Source of the DNA: an uncultured Prevotellaceae bacterium
GTDB lineage: Bacteria; Bacteroidota; Bacteroidia; Bacteroidales; Muribaculaceae
Assembly (NCBI GenBank): GCA_900318645.1
Contig: ONLH01000023.1
Span: 1-64,000, forward strand
Direction: 5' to 3'
Length of the DNA: 64,000 nucleotides
Part shown: piece by piece, positions 35,777 to 45,006 of the stretch
Position numbering within the stretch: position 1 is the first letter of the stretch
How the letters are laid out: each line of letters starts with the position of its first letter
Position numbers and translations under genes: made by a program
The notes under the pieces: model-generated
What the model was told of the DNA's origin: nothing
Databases searched by the model: none
Seen by the model: the letters and a program-made list of their open reading frames with translations, nothing else

Positions 35777-36622
35777 TTACGGCAGCAGTTCCCCACGAGC
35801 GATGATGCAATATTGTCCGCCCACGTTGATGTTGCCATCGGCCTGCAGCGAGGTGGCGATGACCGAGGGGCGTTGCATGGCTTCGCCTTGCAGGAAACGG
35901 CACTCGGCGGGAGCGTTAAGGATGCCCTGGCGGTGGAGGTAGTGGGTCAGTGCCCCGTTGGCGGTACCTGTGGCTGACTCCTCAGGGATACCATATAACG
36001 GTCCGAAGTTACGCACGTGGGCCGTATAGCCGTCCTCGGTGATGGCAAATGCGTGTACGCCCGTCACGCCGAGCTGTCGGCTCAGGTCAGCCAGTGCGTC
36101 CATGTCGGGCTGGAGGGCGTTGAGCGCTTTCGGGTTCATGACGGGCATCATGATGTCGGGCAGACCTGTGGAAATAATTTCTACAGGCAGCTGTGGCCAT
36201 TCGTCACAATCGGTACCTGCCATGATGTGATGCAGTCGGTCGATGTCGATGGGCTTGTCGATGGCGCGTGGCGTCGCCATCTGCATCATGATTTGTTCAC
36301 CGACGTTGATTTCAAGGTCGCCGGCAAGGGTGTGATTAATGCACAGCGAGTGATCGGGGATGATACCCTCTTGTCGCAATAGGCCGAAGGTAGCGATTGT
36401 CGCGTGACCGCACAGGTCCACCTCGCCTGCAGGTGTGAAATAACGCACGGTGAACTCTTTAGGGCCGTTCTGTTGCACGAATGCTGTCTCGCTGTAGCGC
36501 AACTCGGCTGCCACTTGTTGCATCAGTTTTTCGCTGGGGAAGTCCCCGTCCAGCAGCACGACGCCAGCAGGATTGCCTCCGAAGGGTTCATTGGTGAAGG
36601 CATCAACAATAAAGTATCTCAT
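35777..36622 (-). CDS. PhzF family isomerase-like protein
   Basis: 281 residues, cytoplasmic. Same fold as PhzF and diaminopimelate epimerase. Conserved start (FIVDAFTNEPFGGNPAGVVLL), catalytic Glu in RYSETAFV, CGHATIAT, and PEESATGTANGAL. The actual substrate is unknown; nothing here suggests phenazine synthesis, which this family is named for. It starts 3 nt after the stop of the small exported protein upstream, so they form a two-gene operon. Confidence 0.92.
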   Translation of the reverse strand: MRYFIVDAFTNEPFGGNPAGVVLLDGDFPSEKLMQQVAAELRYSETAFVQQNGPKEFTVRYFTPAGEVDLCGHATIATFGLLRQEGIIPDHSLCINHTLAGDLEINVGEQIMMQMATPRAIDKPIDIDRLHHIMAGTDCDEWPQLPVEIISTGLPDIMMPVMNPKALNALQPDMDALADLSRQLGVTGVHAFAITEDGYTAHVRNFGPLYGIPEESATGTANGALTHYLHRQGILNAPAECRFLQGEAMQRPSVIATSLQADGNINVGGQYCIIARGELLP

Positions 36623-36625
36623 GGC

Positions 36626-37075
36626 TTACTCTACGATAATGGTTCTGGTTGTGAAATTGGAAAAGACGATAATCTGGATGCCCTTCTCGTTCTTGTCGAT
36701 GGGCTGACCTTGGAGATTGAACCGCGCTACTTCCCGGACGTCCTGGTCGTCGATGGCAATGTGCTCTATACTGTCGGACTCAGGTGCCGACGGCTTGGAC
36801 AGGATAATCACTTCTCCCTCGGCGCTGCAGCTCATCTGTTCGATGGCAAAGCCCTCTTTGGCGAGCAGGTTGAGTATTCCGCCCACCGTCATCGCATTGC
36901 TGCCATAGCCGTCATAGTGGGTCTTGATGCCTGCCGGGACATCGCCTGTCAAGTAGATTTCCTGATAGACTGACGAGTAAATGTGGTCGGCCACCACATT
37001 GACATAACTCTTCTGGCCCAATGCCGTGCCGAAGGTCGCCAGCATCATCACCAAACTGATCAAAAACTTGTTCAT
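36626..37075 (-). CDS. Small exported protein with T9SS-like C-terminal sorting segment
   Basis: 149 residues with a signal peptide (about 1-20, ending ALGQ). No recognised catalytic domain. The final ~35 residues (EVARFNLQGQPIDKNEKGIQIIVFSNFTTRTIIVE in outline: an NLQGQ turn, a KGI turn, and a TRTIIVE end) resemble the C-terminal beta module used for type IX secretion or surface attachment in Bacteroidota. Co-transcribed with the PhzF-family gene. Function unknown. Confidence 0.7.
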   Translation of the reverse strand: MNKFLISLVMMLATFGTALGQKSYVNVVADHIYSSVYQEIYLTGDVPAGIKTHYDGYGSNAMTVGGILNLLAKEGFAIEQMSCSAEGEVIILSKPSAPESDSIEHIAIDDQDVREVARFNLQGQPIDKNEKGIQIIVFSNFTTRTIIVE

Positions 37076-37237
37076 ATTATATTCATTATTAATATCTCAC
37101 TGCAAAGATAATGAATTCAACGGCTCTACTGCAGTATCACCAGACAAAAACTGCATCTCCCCTCATTCATGTCAATGCCATTGAGCCCTAGCATCTATCC
37201 ATAAAATGGTCGAAGCATCAATAAAAACAGTTTTTGA

Positions 37238-37269
37238 TTTGTTTTTGAGTTTGACTTGCACTAATTTTG
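37238..37269 (+). promoter_or_regulatory. cstA promoter (TTTG-N20-TAATTTTG)
   Basis: TTTG at 37238-37241, 20 nt, then TAATTTTG at 37262-37269 followed by CGG. Full -33/-7 match, with a leader of about 25 nt to the ATG at 37301. Confidence 0.75.
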
Positions 37270-37300
37270 CGGCCACAAAATCAAAACTACCAAAAAATAG

Positions 37301-38854
37301 ATGATTAGCTTTATTGTTAGCCTTGTAGCCCTGGTGCTGGGCTACCTGGTATATGGAGCCATCATGGAGCGCGTGATGCGTCCTGATGACCGTGAGACGC
37401 CTGCAATCAGACTTGCTGATGGTGTGGACTATGTGGCATTGCCCACATGGAAAGTGTTTATGATCCAGTTCCTGAACATTGCGGGCACGGGTCCCATCTT
37501 CGGTGCCATCATGGGCATGTGGTTCGGTCCTGCGTCCTACTTGTGGATTGTGCTGGGCTGTATCTTTGCTGGTGCGGTGCACGACTTCATGAGCGGCATG
37601 CTGTCGCTGCGCCATGACGGAGCCAACCTGCCGACGCTCATCGGCAAGTACTTGGGCAATGGCACACGCGCTGTGATGCTGGTGTTCACCGTGCTGTTGC
37701 TGATGATGGTGGGCGCTGTGTTTGTCTATAGCCCTGCCCTCATCCTCAAGGACATGTGGGGCGGTAATGATGCTACCATCTGGTGGATTGTAGCCATTTT
37801 TGCCTATTATGTGGTGGCCACGCTGCTGCCCATCGATAAAATCATCGGCCGTGTCTATCCCTTGTTTGCCATTGCTTTGCTGGTGATGGCTGCGGGATTG
37901 CTCGTGGGGCTGTTCGTGAAGATGCCTCACCTGCCCGAGTTATGGAACATAGGTGACATGGGACAGTGGACTGGTGGGCAGACCGTAGATGGAAAGGACA
38001 TTCTGGGCGTGAGTGGCTATCTGCAGAAGAATCCTTGGTTCCCCTGCCTGTTTATCACCATTGCATGTGGTGCTATCAGCGGCTTCCATGCCACGCAGAG
38101 CCCCCTGATGGCGCGATGCCTGAAGAGCGAACGCCTGGCGCGCCCCGTCTTCTACGGTGCGATGATCACCGAGGGCATTGTGGCCCTCATTTGGGCGACC
38201 GTTTCGTCCTATTTCTTCTACTATGGCGGTTGGAAAGAGGTTGTTGACCCTGAAAAGGTCACCGAGTTTATGGCCCAGGTGCAGCTTGCCGACGGCAAGA
38301 CCCTCATCCAGTATTTCAACGCTCCGCAGTTGGTGAACCTGGTGTGCAGCAGCTGGCTGGGCATTGTGGGTGGTACGCTGGCCGTGCTGGGCGTTGTAGC
38401 GGCCCCCATCACGAGTGGTGACACGGCCTTCCGCAGCGCACGCCTCATCATTGCCGAGGCCTTGCACTTTGAGCAGAAGAGCATGGTGCGTCGCTTGATG
38501 ATCAGCGTCCCCTTGTTCGTGGCTTCACTGCTGTTGCTCATCTGGCAAATGGAGAATCCTAACGGCTTCAACGTGCTGTGGCAATACTTCGGCTGGTCCA
38601 ACCAGACGCTCTCGGTCTTCACCCTGTGGATGATTACCGTCTATCTGGCCCGCAACCACAAGGCCTATATCATTACTTTGATTCCCGCCATATTCATGAC
38701 CGTGGTGTGCATCTCCTTCTTGGTTGCTTCACCTCAGGCATTGGACCACGGGGAATGGACGCCGTGGGCAGTTCTGGCGGTCATCGTGGTGGCTGTCGTG
38801 TGGTTCGCCCTCTGGCTGCGTAAGGACCGCACCTCTTCAAGTGAGAGGCTTTAA
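37301..38854 (+). CDS. cstA: CstA family peptide/pyruvate transporter (carbon starvation protein A)
   Basis: 517 residues, with many transmembrane helices. Opens MISFIVSLVALVLGYLVYG and contains QFLNIAGTGPIFGAIMG, VLGCIFAGAVHDFMSGMLSLRH, SGFHATQSPLMARCLKSE and SGDTAFRSARLIIAEAL, all CstA hallmarks. Family members import peptides or pyruvate, often under carbon limitation. This is the shorter form (E. coli CstA is about 700), as in many Bacteroidota. Single-gene unit, convergent with the aldo-keto reductase. Confidence 0.93.
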   Translation: MISFIVSLVALVLGYLVYGAIMERVMRPDDRETPAIRLADGVDYVALPTWKVFMIQFLNIAGTGPIFGAIMGMWFGPASYLWIVLGCIFAGAVHDFMSGMLSLRHDGANLPTLIGKYLGNGTRAVMLVFTVLLLMMVGAVFVYSPALILKDMWGGNDATIWWIVAIFAYYVVATLLPIDKIIGRVYPLFAIALLVMAAGLLVGLFVKMPHLPELWNIGDMGQWTGGQTVDGKDILGVSGYLQKNPWFPCLFITIACGAISGFHATQSPLMARCLKSERLARPVFYGAMITEGIVALIWATVSSYFFYYGGWKEVVDPEKVTEFMAQVQLADGKTLIQYFNAPQLVNLVCSSWLGIVGGTLAVLGVVAAPITSGDTAFRSARLIIAEALHFEQKSMVRRLMISVPLFVASLLLLIWQMENPNGFNVLWQYFGWSNQTLSVFTLWMITVYLARNHKAYIITLIPAIFMTVVCISFLVASPQALDHGEWTPWAVLAVIVVAVVWFALWLRKDRTSSSERL

Positions 38855-38883
38855 GCTTTAGGTATTAGGCTTTAGATTATAGG

Positions 38884-38926
38884 GCATCCGCACTCGTTGT
38901 TTCATTGCGAGTGCGGATGTCTTTCT
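38884..38926. terminator. Bidirectional terminator between cstA and the aldo-keto reductase gene
   Basis: GCATCCGCACTCG pairs perfectly with CGAGTGCGGATGT (12-13 bp) across about 11 nt, followed by CTTTCT on the plus strand. It lies between convergent genes. Confidence 0.8.
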
Positions 38927-38950
38927 AAAGTTATTTAACAGCAAAGTCAG

Positions 38951-40399
38951 TTAGGCTTCGAGGCCGCGGTCGATGTTGCGTTTCAGGGCCTCGACGTAGT
39001 TGTTGATACGCTCCATCTCACGAGGAATCTGGATGCGCTGCGGGCAATGTTCTACACACTTGCCGCAACCGATGCAATGGTCGGCCTGGCGAAGCTTGGG
39101 CACGCTGCGGTCATAGCCGATGAGGAAGGCCTTGCGGGCACGGGCATAATCGGGATCGTTGCGGTCACGGGTGAGATTGCCTTCGGCAATGCACTTGTTG
39201 TAGTGGGTGAGCACGCCGGGGATGTCGATGCCGTAGGGGCAGGGCATACAGTACTTGCAGTCGTTGCAGGGGATGGTGTTGTATTCTACGATTTCGTCGG
39301 CGATGCCATAGAGGAAATCTTTCTCCTCGTCATTTAACTCTTCCAGCGGGCAATAGGTGCACAGGTTCTCCTTCAAGTGCTCCATATAGGTCATGCCGCT
39401 CAGTACCGTGAGTACACCAGGGAACGAGCCGGCGTAGCGGAATGCCCATGAGGCCAGCGTGCGCTCGGGATCGCGGGCTAGGATCTTGCGTGCCACGGGT
39501 TGCGGTAGTGAGGCTAGACGTCCTCCCAGCAACGGCTCCATGATGACGGCGGGAATGTTGCGTTTGCTAAGCTCGGCATAGAGGTACTCTGCATTGGTGT
39601 TCTCCTCGCTGAAGTCTTTGGCGTGTCTCCAGTCGAGGTAGTTCAACTCAATCTGCACAAAGTCCCATTTGTACTTGTCATGGTTCTCAAGCAGATAGTC
39701 AAATACTGCAATCTCGCCATGATAGGAGAAGCCCAGATTGCGGATGACGCCCTTCTCGCGCTGTTCCAGCAGGTAGTCGAGGATGCCGTTGTAGATGTAG
39801 CGTTGTCTGAATAGTTCCATCGCCTCTTCACCAGTGCCGCCGCCGATGGAGTGCAGCAACAGGTAGTCGATGTAGTCCACCTGCAACTCCTTGAGGGAGT
39901 TCTGGAACATCTCAATGCTGGCGGCACGCGTCTGGGTCTCAGGGGCGAAGTTAGAGAGCTTGGTGGCGATGAAGTACTCGTCACGTTTGTGTCGGCTCAG
40001 GGCGATGCCTGTTGCACGTTCACTCAGTCCGCGGCTGTAGGCGGGCGACGTGTCGAAGTAGTTCACGCCGTGCTCGATGGCATAGTCCACTTGCTTGTTG
40101 ACCATCTCCTGGTCAATCTCGGCATCGTTATCTCGGCCAAAAGGCTTGCCGTTGGTGGCAGGCAGTCGCATCATGCCATAGCCCAGGATAGAGACCTTCT
40201 CGTGGGTCTTGGGATTCTCGCGGTAGGTCATCTTGCCGATGGGCGGCTCTTGGACGGGACCTTTCTTGTCATCGCCCGTGGCACAGCTCACGATGACGGG
40301 AGCGGCAGCCGTGGCGGTACCCAGTCCCAGGGCCTTGAGGAAGGTGCGGCGTGACAGTTTCTTGCCGCCGTTATTCTCGTTATGCTTATTGTCGTTCAT
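38951..40399 (-). CDS. Exported aldo/keto reductase with C-terminal 4Fe-4S ferredoxin domain
   Basis: 482 residues. The N-terminus KKLSRRTFLKALGLG plus a hydrophobic stretch and VSCA resembles a Tat-type signal with a lipobox. The AKR barrel is about 55-360 (GYGMMRLP, NYFDTSPAYSRG, the YFIATKLSNF region). Two Cys-rich clusters near the C-terminus (CNDCKYCMPCPYGI and CIGCGKCVEHCP) would bind 4Fe-4S centres. It may take electrons from the membrane ferredoxin protein encoded 30 nt upstream, with which it forms an operon. Substrate unknown. Confidence 0.9.
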   Translation of the reverse strand: MNDNKHNENNGGKKLSRRTFLKALGLGTATAAAPVIVSCATGDDKKGPVQEPPIGKMTYRENPKTHEKVSILGYGMMRLPATNGKPFGRDNDAEIDQEMVNKQVDYAIEHGVNYFDTSPAYSRGLSERATGIALSRHKRDEYFIATKLSNFAPETQTRAASIEMFQNSLKELQVDYIDYLLLHSIGGGTGEEAMELFRQRYIYNGILDYLLEQREKGVIRNLGFSYHGEIAVFDYLLENHDKYKWDFVQIELNYLDWRHAKDFSEENTNAEYLYAELSKRNIPAVIMEPLLGGRLASLPQPVARKILARDPERTLASWAFRYAGSFPGVLTVLSGMTYMEHLKENLCTYCPLEELNDEEKDFLYGIADEIVEYNTIPCNDCKYCMPCPYGIDIPGVLTHYNKCIAEGNLTRDRNDPDYARARKAFLIGYDRSVPKLRQADHCIGCGKCVEHCPQRIQIPREMERINNYVEALKRNIDRGLEA

Positions 40400-40429
40400 A
40401 ATGATATTTTTGATAGCAATGTGAGGTGA

Positions 40430-41923
40430 TTAAATCTGACTGTGTACCTCATGGCCCTCAACATAAATAGCACTGAAGGGTCGTGCAGGACATACATACC
40501 CGCAGGTACCGCAACCGATGCACATCGCACTGTTGACTGCGGGCACCATGGGCGAAGTCTCATCATCGGGATTGCTGGGCACCATCATGATGGCACCGGC
40601 AGGGCAGTGACGGGCACAGTTGCCGCAATTCACGCCATCGGTGAGCACGACGCAGTTGGCCTTGATCCACACGGCATGGCCTATTATCGTGGAAGACTTC
40701 TCGGCCACGGTGATGGGTTTGATGGCTCCTGTCGGGCAGACGGTCGAGCACTCGACACACTCGGGGCGGCAGGCACCGCGTTCGAAGCTCAGTTCGGGCT
40801 GCATCAGGTGCATCGGGTCGGTAGAGGGTCGCAGCACGCCGTTGGGACACTTGGCAACACACAGCTGGCAGGCCGTGCAGTGCTGGGCAAAATTCTTGGC
40901 GCTCACCGATCCGGGAGGCGTCAGGCGCGTGCTGCGCTTGGCAGGTACCTTGTCCTCGATGACGGCGAGTCCGCCGTCCACCTTCTTGCCGGCTTGGGCC
41001 AGGGCGATATCGGCACCCACGATGGCCGTTCCCACGAGGAAGGCACGGCGCGTGCCATCGGCTGCCGGTTTTTCCTCTTCAACGGGTTTCACGGGCTGTG
41101 GAGCAGGCTTGGGGTGGCCATAGTGAAGCGCCCCGAAGTTACATTTCTCTATACAGTTGCCGCAGGTCACGCAGCGCGTGTAGTCCACCTTATGGGTCTT
41201 GAAGTCAATGCAAGAGGCTTTGCAGTTCTTGGTGCACAGGCTGCAAGACTTGCACTTGTCGGCATCAAAATAAACCTTGAACCAAGAGAAGCGAGCCAGT
41301 TGAGCCAGGATGGTTCCCACGGGGCAGATAGTGTTGCAATAGGTGCGACCGCCACGCCATGCGAGCACGACGATGACGATAAACGTCGCCAGTGCAATCA
41401 GGAAGGTGGGCAGGCTCTTGATCCACACGTCAACGCTGTAGAACGTGTAGCTGTCCATTCGCCCGGCGATGTAGGCGAGCACGTTGTTACCCCACTGATA
41501 GATGGGCAGGAGCAGGTTGGTCACCATGCGGCCATAGCTGCTGTAGGGAGCCAGCAGGGCCACCAGCGAGTGGACGCCAGCGACGAAGGCAACGATGAAC
41601 ACAGCCAGCACGCCATAGCGCAGCCAGCGCTTCTCGGGGCTCGCCGTGAAGCGGTTCTTCTTGCGCTTGCCATGAATCCACGACACGATATCCTGGAAGA
41701 TGCCCAGCGGGCAGATGACCGAGCAGTAGATGCGGCCAAAGATGAGCGTGAGCAATACCAGTGCCACAATAACCACCACGTTTAGCGCCAGCAGTGCGGG
41801 CAGGAACTGGATGCGTGCTGTCCATGCCAGGTAGTGGTGCAGTGTGCCGCTCACGTCAAGAAACAATAGCGTCACCATGACCATCATGATGGCCGCGAGC
41901 GTAATGCGGATTTTCCTTAACAT
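40430..41923 (-). CDS. Polyferredoxin membrane protein (NapH/MauN-like, 4Fe-4S)
   Basis: 497 residues from MLRKIRITLAAIMM at 41923. The open frame continues upstream across the promoter and is rejected. About four or five TM helices in the first 280 residues, with two FGRIYCSVICPLG / GGRTYCNTICPVG motifs of the NapH/NosR type. Then CKSCSLCTKNC, CVTCGNCIEKC, a Tat-like RRAFLVG stretch, and CTACQLCVAKCP, CVECSTVCP, CGNCARHCP and CIGCGTCGYVCP: six Cys-rich clusters. It likely conducts electrons across or along the inner membrane, perhaps to the downstream aldo-keto reductase. Confidence 0.9.
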   Translation of the reverse strand: MLRKIRITLAAIMMVMVTLLFLDVSGTLHHYLAWTARIQFLPALLALNVVVIVALVLLTLIFGRIYCSVICPLGIFQDIVSWIHGKRKKNRFTASPEKRWLRYGVLAVFIVAFVAGVHSLVALLAPYSSYGRMVTNLLLPIYQWGNNVLAYIAGRMDSYTFYSVDVWIKSLPTFLIALATFIVIVVLAWRGGRTYCNTICPVGTILAQLARFSWFKVYFDADKCKSCSLCTKNCKASCIDFKTHKVDYTRCVTCGNCIEKCNFGALHYGHPKPAPQPVKPVEEEKPAADGTRRAFLVGTAIVGADIALAQAGKKVDGGLAVIEDKVPAKRSTRLTPPGSVSAKNFAQHCTACQLCVAKCPNGVLRPSTDPMHLMQPELSFERGACRPECVECSTVCPTGAIKPITVAEKSSTIIGHAVWIKANCVVLTDGVNCGNCARHCPAGAIMMVPSNPDDETSPMVPAVNSAMCIGCGTCGYVCPARPFSAIYVEGHEVHSQI

Positions 41924-41970
41924 AGTGAGATAATTTGGGTCAAATAGTGAATGATGATTAGTTGAACGTG

Positions 41971-41978
41971 CAAAATTA
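41971..41978 (-). promoter_or_regulatory. -7 promoter element (TAATTTTG) for the polyferredoxin/AKR operon
   Basis: Minus-strand TAATTTTG then CACG, about 48 nt before the ATG at 41923; this placement supports the shorter start. Confidence 0.6.
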
Positions 41979-42192
41979 ATGAAAAAAAACAGGAAAATGC
42001 CATGAATTGCCGCTTTTTTCTTGTCCTGAATAGCTATAAAAAAATGAACACCCCGTTTCCCAACGCGATGTTCATTTAGGATGAATAGTATTAATATTTC
42101 CAACTTTAGTGCAAAAGTACTGCCATTAATTGTCCTGAACAAATTATTTCAGGAAAAAAATTGTTATTTAAAGTTAACTGTTTCTAGTAGTG

Positions 42193-42229
42193 TTAAAAAA
42201 ATTGGGGACACCATGAAGTGTCCCCAATA
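42193..42229 (-). terminator. Intrinsic terminator after the first M6 protease gene
   Basis: ATTGGGGACAC pairs with GTGTCCCCAAT; on the minus strand it is followed by TTTTTTTAAC. Confidence 0.88.
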
Positions 42230-42250
42230 AAGAATAATCAGTTTAATCGG

Positions 42251-44509
42251 TTACTGGTTGTTGTCATCACCTAACAGTAAGTTGATGAGTGCTGTAACGT
42301 CGGCGATGGAAACTTTCTCGTCCTTGTTGACATCGGCAGCCAGCAAGTCGGTATTTGTATCATCACCACTCAACAGGTAGTTGATGAGTGCTGTAACGTC
42401 GGCAATGCTGACGTCGCCGCTCATGTTCACGTCACCCAAAATGTACTCGGGCTCTTCAGGCTCCCAAGTAGCCTCGTAGCTGATCTCGATATCGTCAATA
42501 AAGCAGTACTCCGATGAGCTGCCCGAGGTCTGCTTGAGGCGCAGCATGATAGGCACGTTGGTGGGCAAGTTAGCGATGTTGACCTGAACTGTTGCACCTG
42601 CCGCAGCGTAGAATTGGTAAGGATAATCCAGACCCTTCCAGCTCTGGCCGTTGTTGGTGGAGTATTGCGGCGTGATCATGACACCCGTTGATGTGGGGTT
42701 GTAGAGGGTGAAGCGCACGACAGCGGGAATCTTATTCAGGTTCTCGGCGGTGTTGAAGTAGCTGCCGTTTCTCAAGGCAGCAACGTGACCATTGCCCACC
42801 TGGGCAGTGTCCACCACAGCGCAGTTATAGAAGTCCCAGTGGGCATAGACACCAGCTACACCACGCTCGTTGAGGGTTTCGCCCACGGGCATCATCTCAA
42901 AGTCTTCGATGGATACCTTGGACTGGTCTTTAATCACATCAAAGGTGATGATGCTGTCGGCCTGGGCGATGTTGACAAAGGCATACTTGTTCATCTTGCC
43001 ATCCCATGTGCGCATGTTGGGTTCGGTGATGTTGTTGATGGAAGTGACATTGGAAACACCGGGGAAGGGATCATTGTAACTATCGCTGATTCCACTGAAG
43101 TTGGCACGAAGCAGCTCATAGTACATGCGGTTAGGATTGGCATTGACCAGATTATTCTCCCAAACATCGACATTGGAGGAATCGACGCGCCAGATGAGCA
43201 TGCCAGGGCCAGCCAGGTTCTTATCCCACTTGATGCGCTGGCGGTTCTCGATGATGAAGTACTCACCCTCGTTGGCCGTGTTCAGGCGGTAGCCGGAATT
43301 GCTCTTTTCAAGAGCGGGTATCGAAATCGTTCCCTCACCCTCGATGAGCGTGGGCTGTGCAAAGCCCAAAGCGTAGCGCTCAAACAGGCTATAACCCGCA
43401 GGATTGCGACCGTTGTTGCTCCTGAAACCGCTGGCCATGACTGACCATGTCATGGGGTGCTTGCTGTTGGTACCTCCGCTGCCGTCGCCATCACTATCGT
43501 AGAAGTCGGGCAGACCCAGGCAATGGCTGAACTCATGGCAGATGGTGCCAATACCGGCAACATTGTTGAAATTGGTATAATACTCATTCTCTTCACCCGT
43601 CATATTGGTCGAGCAGGCATAGAGCCTGAAGTTCACACCATCAAGAACAGGAGACTCAGTGAAATTCTTCATGTGGGGCCACAGGTAGTCTCTGTTATTG
43701 GCAGTGACATCCGAGCCGTGACCGGCAACCATGAAGAACACCATATCGGCAGTGCCATCCTCATCGGTATCATACTGGCTGAAGTCCACATCCGGGTCAA
43801 GCGCCTCGAGGGCAGCAAAGAAGATGGAGTCGCACTTGAACTGATGGGCGTCGGTGCAGGCATAGGGTACATCCACGGGACCCAAGATGTCGAAGTGGGG
43901 ATCGAACTGGTGGAACGAGTTGTCATAGTAGTAATCGCGCACACTGCCCATTGCTTCAACCTTAGTACCATAGGGCAGCGTATAGCCCTGATAGTCATGG
44001 CTATTAATCATGGCTTCGTAAAAGTCAATCGGCGTGTAGTTACTGGGTACGTAATTGTCAAACTTCCTGTCAGTGTAGTTGATCAGAATGATCAAGCCGC
44101 GGAACTTGTCGTAGTCCATGTGGCCACCGTGACCGATGCCGCGTAGCAGGTCGTTGCGTTGGTTGAGCATGCGTTTGCCACGTTCAACCTGGGTTGGGCT
44201 GGTCAGGCACTTGGGCACGTTAGCGAGATAGACATTGTCGGCAGCGGTGCGGCTGTCGCGGGCAATAACGTTGCTGGGCGCCAATTGGTCCCCGTCAAGA
44301 CGGGCGTAGGTGTAATAACCTGCCTTGTTCTTGACCACAGTGTATCCGTCGCTGGTCGTCAGGTAGTTGAGGAACTCGTCACCATGCAGTACCAAGGTGA
44401 GCTTGGTGCCGTCAGGTTGTGTTACCTGGGCGGGTGTCGGATCAGCGGGAACTGCACGTGCAGTTAAACACATCAGTCCCATTACTAAGAGGAATAAACA
44501 TTTTCTCAT
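42251..44509 (-). CDS. Secreted M6-family metalloprotease with dockerin domain (paralogue 1)
   Basis: 752 residues; signal peptide about 1-19. Pro-like domain about 20-130 (DGTKLTLVLHGDEFLNYLTTSDGYTV), then the M6 catalytic domain about 140-440 with HEFSH at residues 325-329 followed by CLGLPDFYDSDGDGSGG (zinc site with metzincin-type Asp). A beta-sandwich (about 540-680) follows, then two dockerin-like Ca2+ repeats (DVNMSGDVSIADVTALINYL, DVNKDEKVSIADVTALINLL). Secreted endopeptidase. One of three paralogues in a row; this one has its own promoter and terminator. Confidence 0.93.
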   Translation of the reverse strand: MRKCLFLLVMGLMCLTARAVPADPTPAQVTQPDGTKLTLVLHGDEFLNYLTTSDGYTVVKNKAGYYTYARLDGDQLAPSNVIARDSRTAADNVYLANVPKCLTSPTQVERGKRMLNQRNDLLRGIGHGGHMDYDKFRGLIILINYTDRKFDNYVPSNYTPIDFYEAMINSHDYQGYTLPYGTKVEAMGSVRDYYYDNSFHQFDPHFDILGPVDVPYACTDAHQFKCDSIFFAALEALDPDVDFSQYDTDEDGTADMVFFMVAGHGSDVTANNRDYLWPHMKNFTESPVLDGVNFRLYACSTNMTGEENEYYTNFNNVAGIGTICHEFSHCLGLPDFYDSDGDGSGGTNSKHPMTWSVMASGFRSNNGRNPAGYSLFERYALGFAQPTLIEGEGTISIPALEKSNSGYRLNTANEGEYFIIENRQRIKWDKNLAGPGMLIWRVDSSNVDVWENNLVNANPNRMYYELLRANFSGISDSYNDPFPGVSNVTSINNITEPNMRTWDGKMNKYAFVNIAQADSIITFDVIKDQSKVSIEDFEMMPVGETLNERGVAGVYAHWDFYNCAVVDTAQVGNGHVAALRNGSYFNTAENLNKIPAVVRFTLYNPTSTGVMITPQYSTNNGQSWKGLDYPYQFYAAAGATVQVNIANLPTNVPIMLRLKQTSGSSSEYCFIDDIEISYEATWEPEEPEYILGDVNMSGDVSIADVTALINYLLSGDDTNTDLLAADVNKDEKVSIADVTALINLLLGDDNNQ

Positions 44510-44568
44510 GAGTCAATAGTTTTTATTAGTGAGTAATAAGATTTATGAATATTACAGTTATTTGGCCA

Positions 44569-44576
44569 CAAATATA
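44569..44576 (-). promoter_or_regulatory. -7 promoter element (TATATTTG) for M6 paralogue 1
   Basis: Minus-strand TATATTTG then TGGCC, about 60 nt before the ATG at 44509. Confidence 0.55.
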
Positions 44577-44906
44577 GTGACTTTTTTGGCTTTTCAGCTC
44601 TCATTCTTCAGTTTTTTAGGTTTCAGTTCTCAGTTGGCATCTGCATTTCCTCATTCCACACCGCAAACTCATTGAAAAAAAACTAGTCATGTCCGGTAAA
44701 AATGTTGCAAATCTGTAACAGTGGCAGGACGTAGGGCCTCGCCTTGGCGTGGCCGCCCCTCCCGCGGCCTAAACTTCACGCAAAGCTGCGAAGTCGCTAA
44801 GTTGATTGCTCGCAAGAGGTTCGCAAAAAGCTTGCTGCGCTCGCAGATTAGAGATTAGTGTATGTATTGAATTATGATGATGTTGAATTGAAATTCAATC
44901 TTAGAT
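44577..44906. other. 330-nt gene-free stretch between M6 paralogues 1 and 2
   Basis: I see no gene or RNA here. It contains a GC-rich segment near 44725-44775 (GGCCTCGCCTTGGCGTGGCCGCC, Cys-codon-poor in all frames) and otherwise AT-rich sequence. Confidence 0.5.
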
Positions 44907-44986
44907 AAAAAGAGGACTTCTATAAACCAGCAGCTGATTTTGGCTATACCACGTTTAGCCTATCAAAAGCTGATTTATAGAAGTCC
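44907..44986 (-). terminator. Long nested hairpin terminator after M6 paralogue 2
   Basis: On the minus strand GGACTTCTATAAATCAGC pairs with GCTGGTTTATAGAAGTCC, enclosing a second small stem (GGCTA/TAGCC), and is followed by TCTTTTTATC. It ends the two-gene M6 operon. Confidence 0.8.
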
Positions 44987-45006
44987 AGGTTTATTTTTTC
45001 AGATAA

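Noticed and set aside
41924-42142. Longer start for the polyferredoxin gene
   Set aside because: The extra 73 residues run through the promoter element at 41971-41978 and show no family similarity; MLRKIRITLAAIMM is a natural start with a membrane helix.
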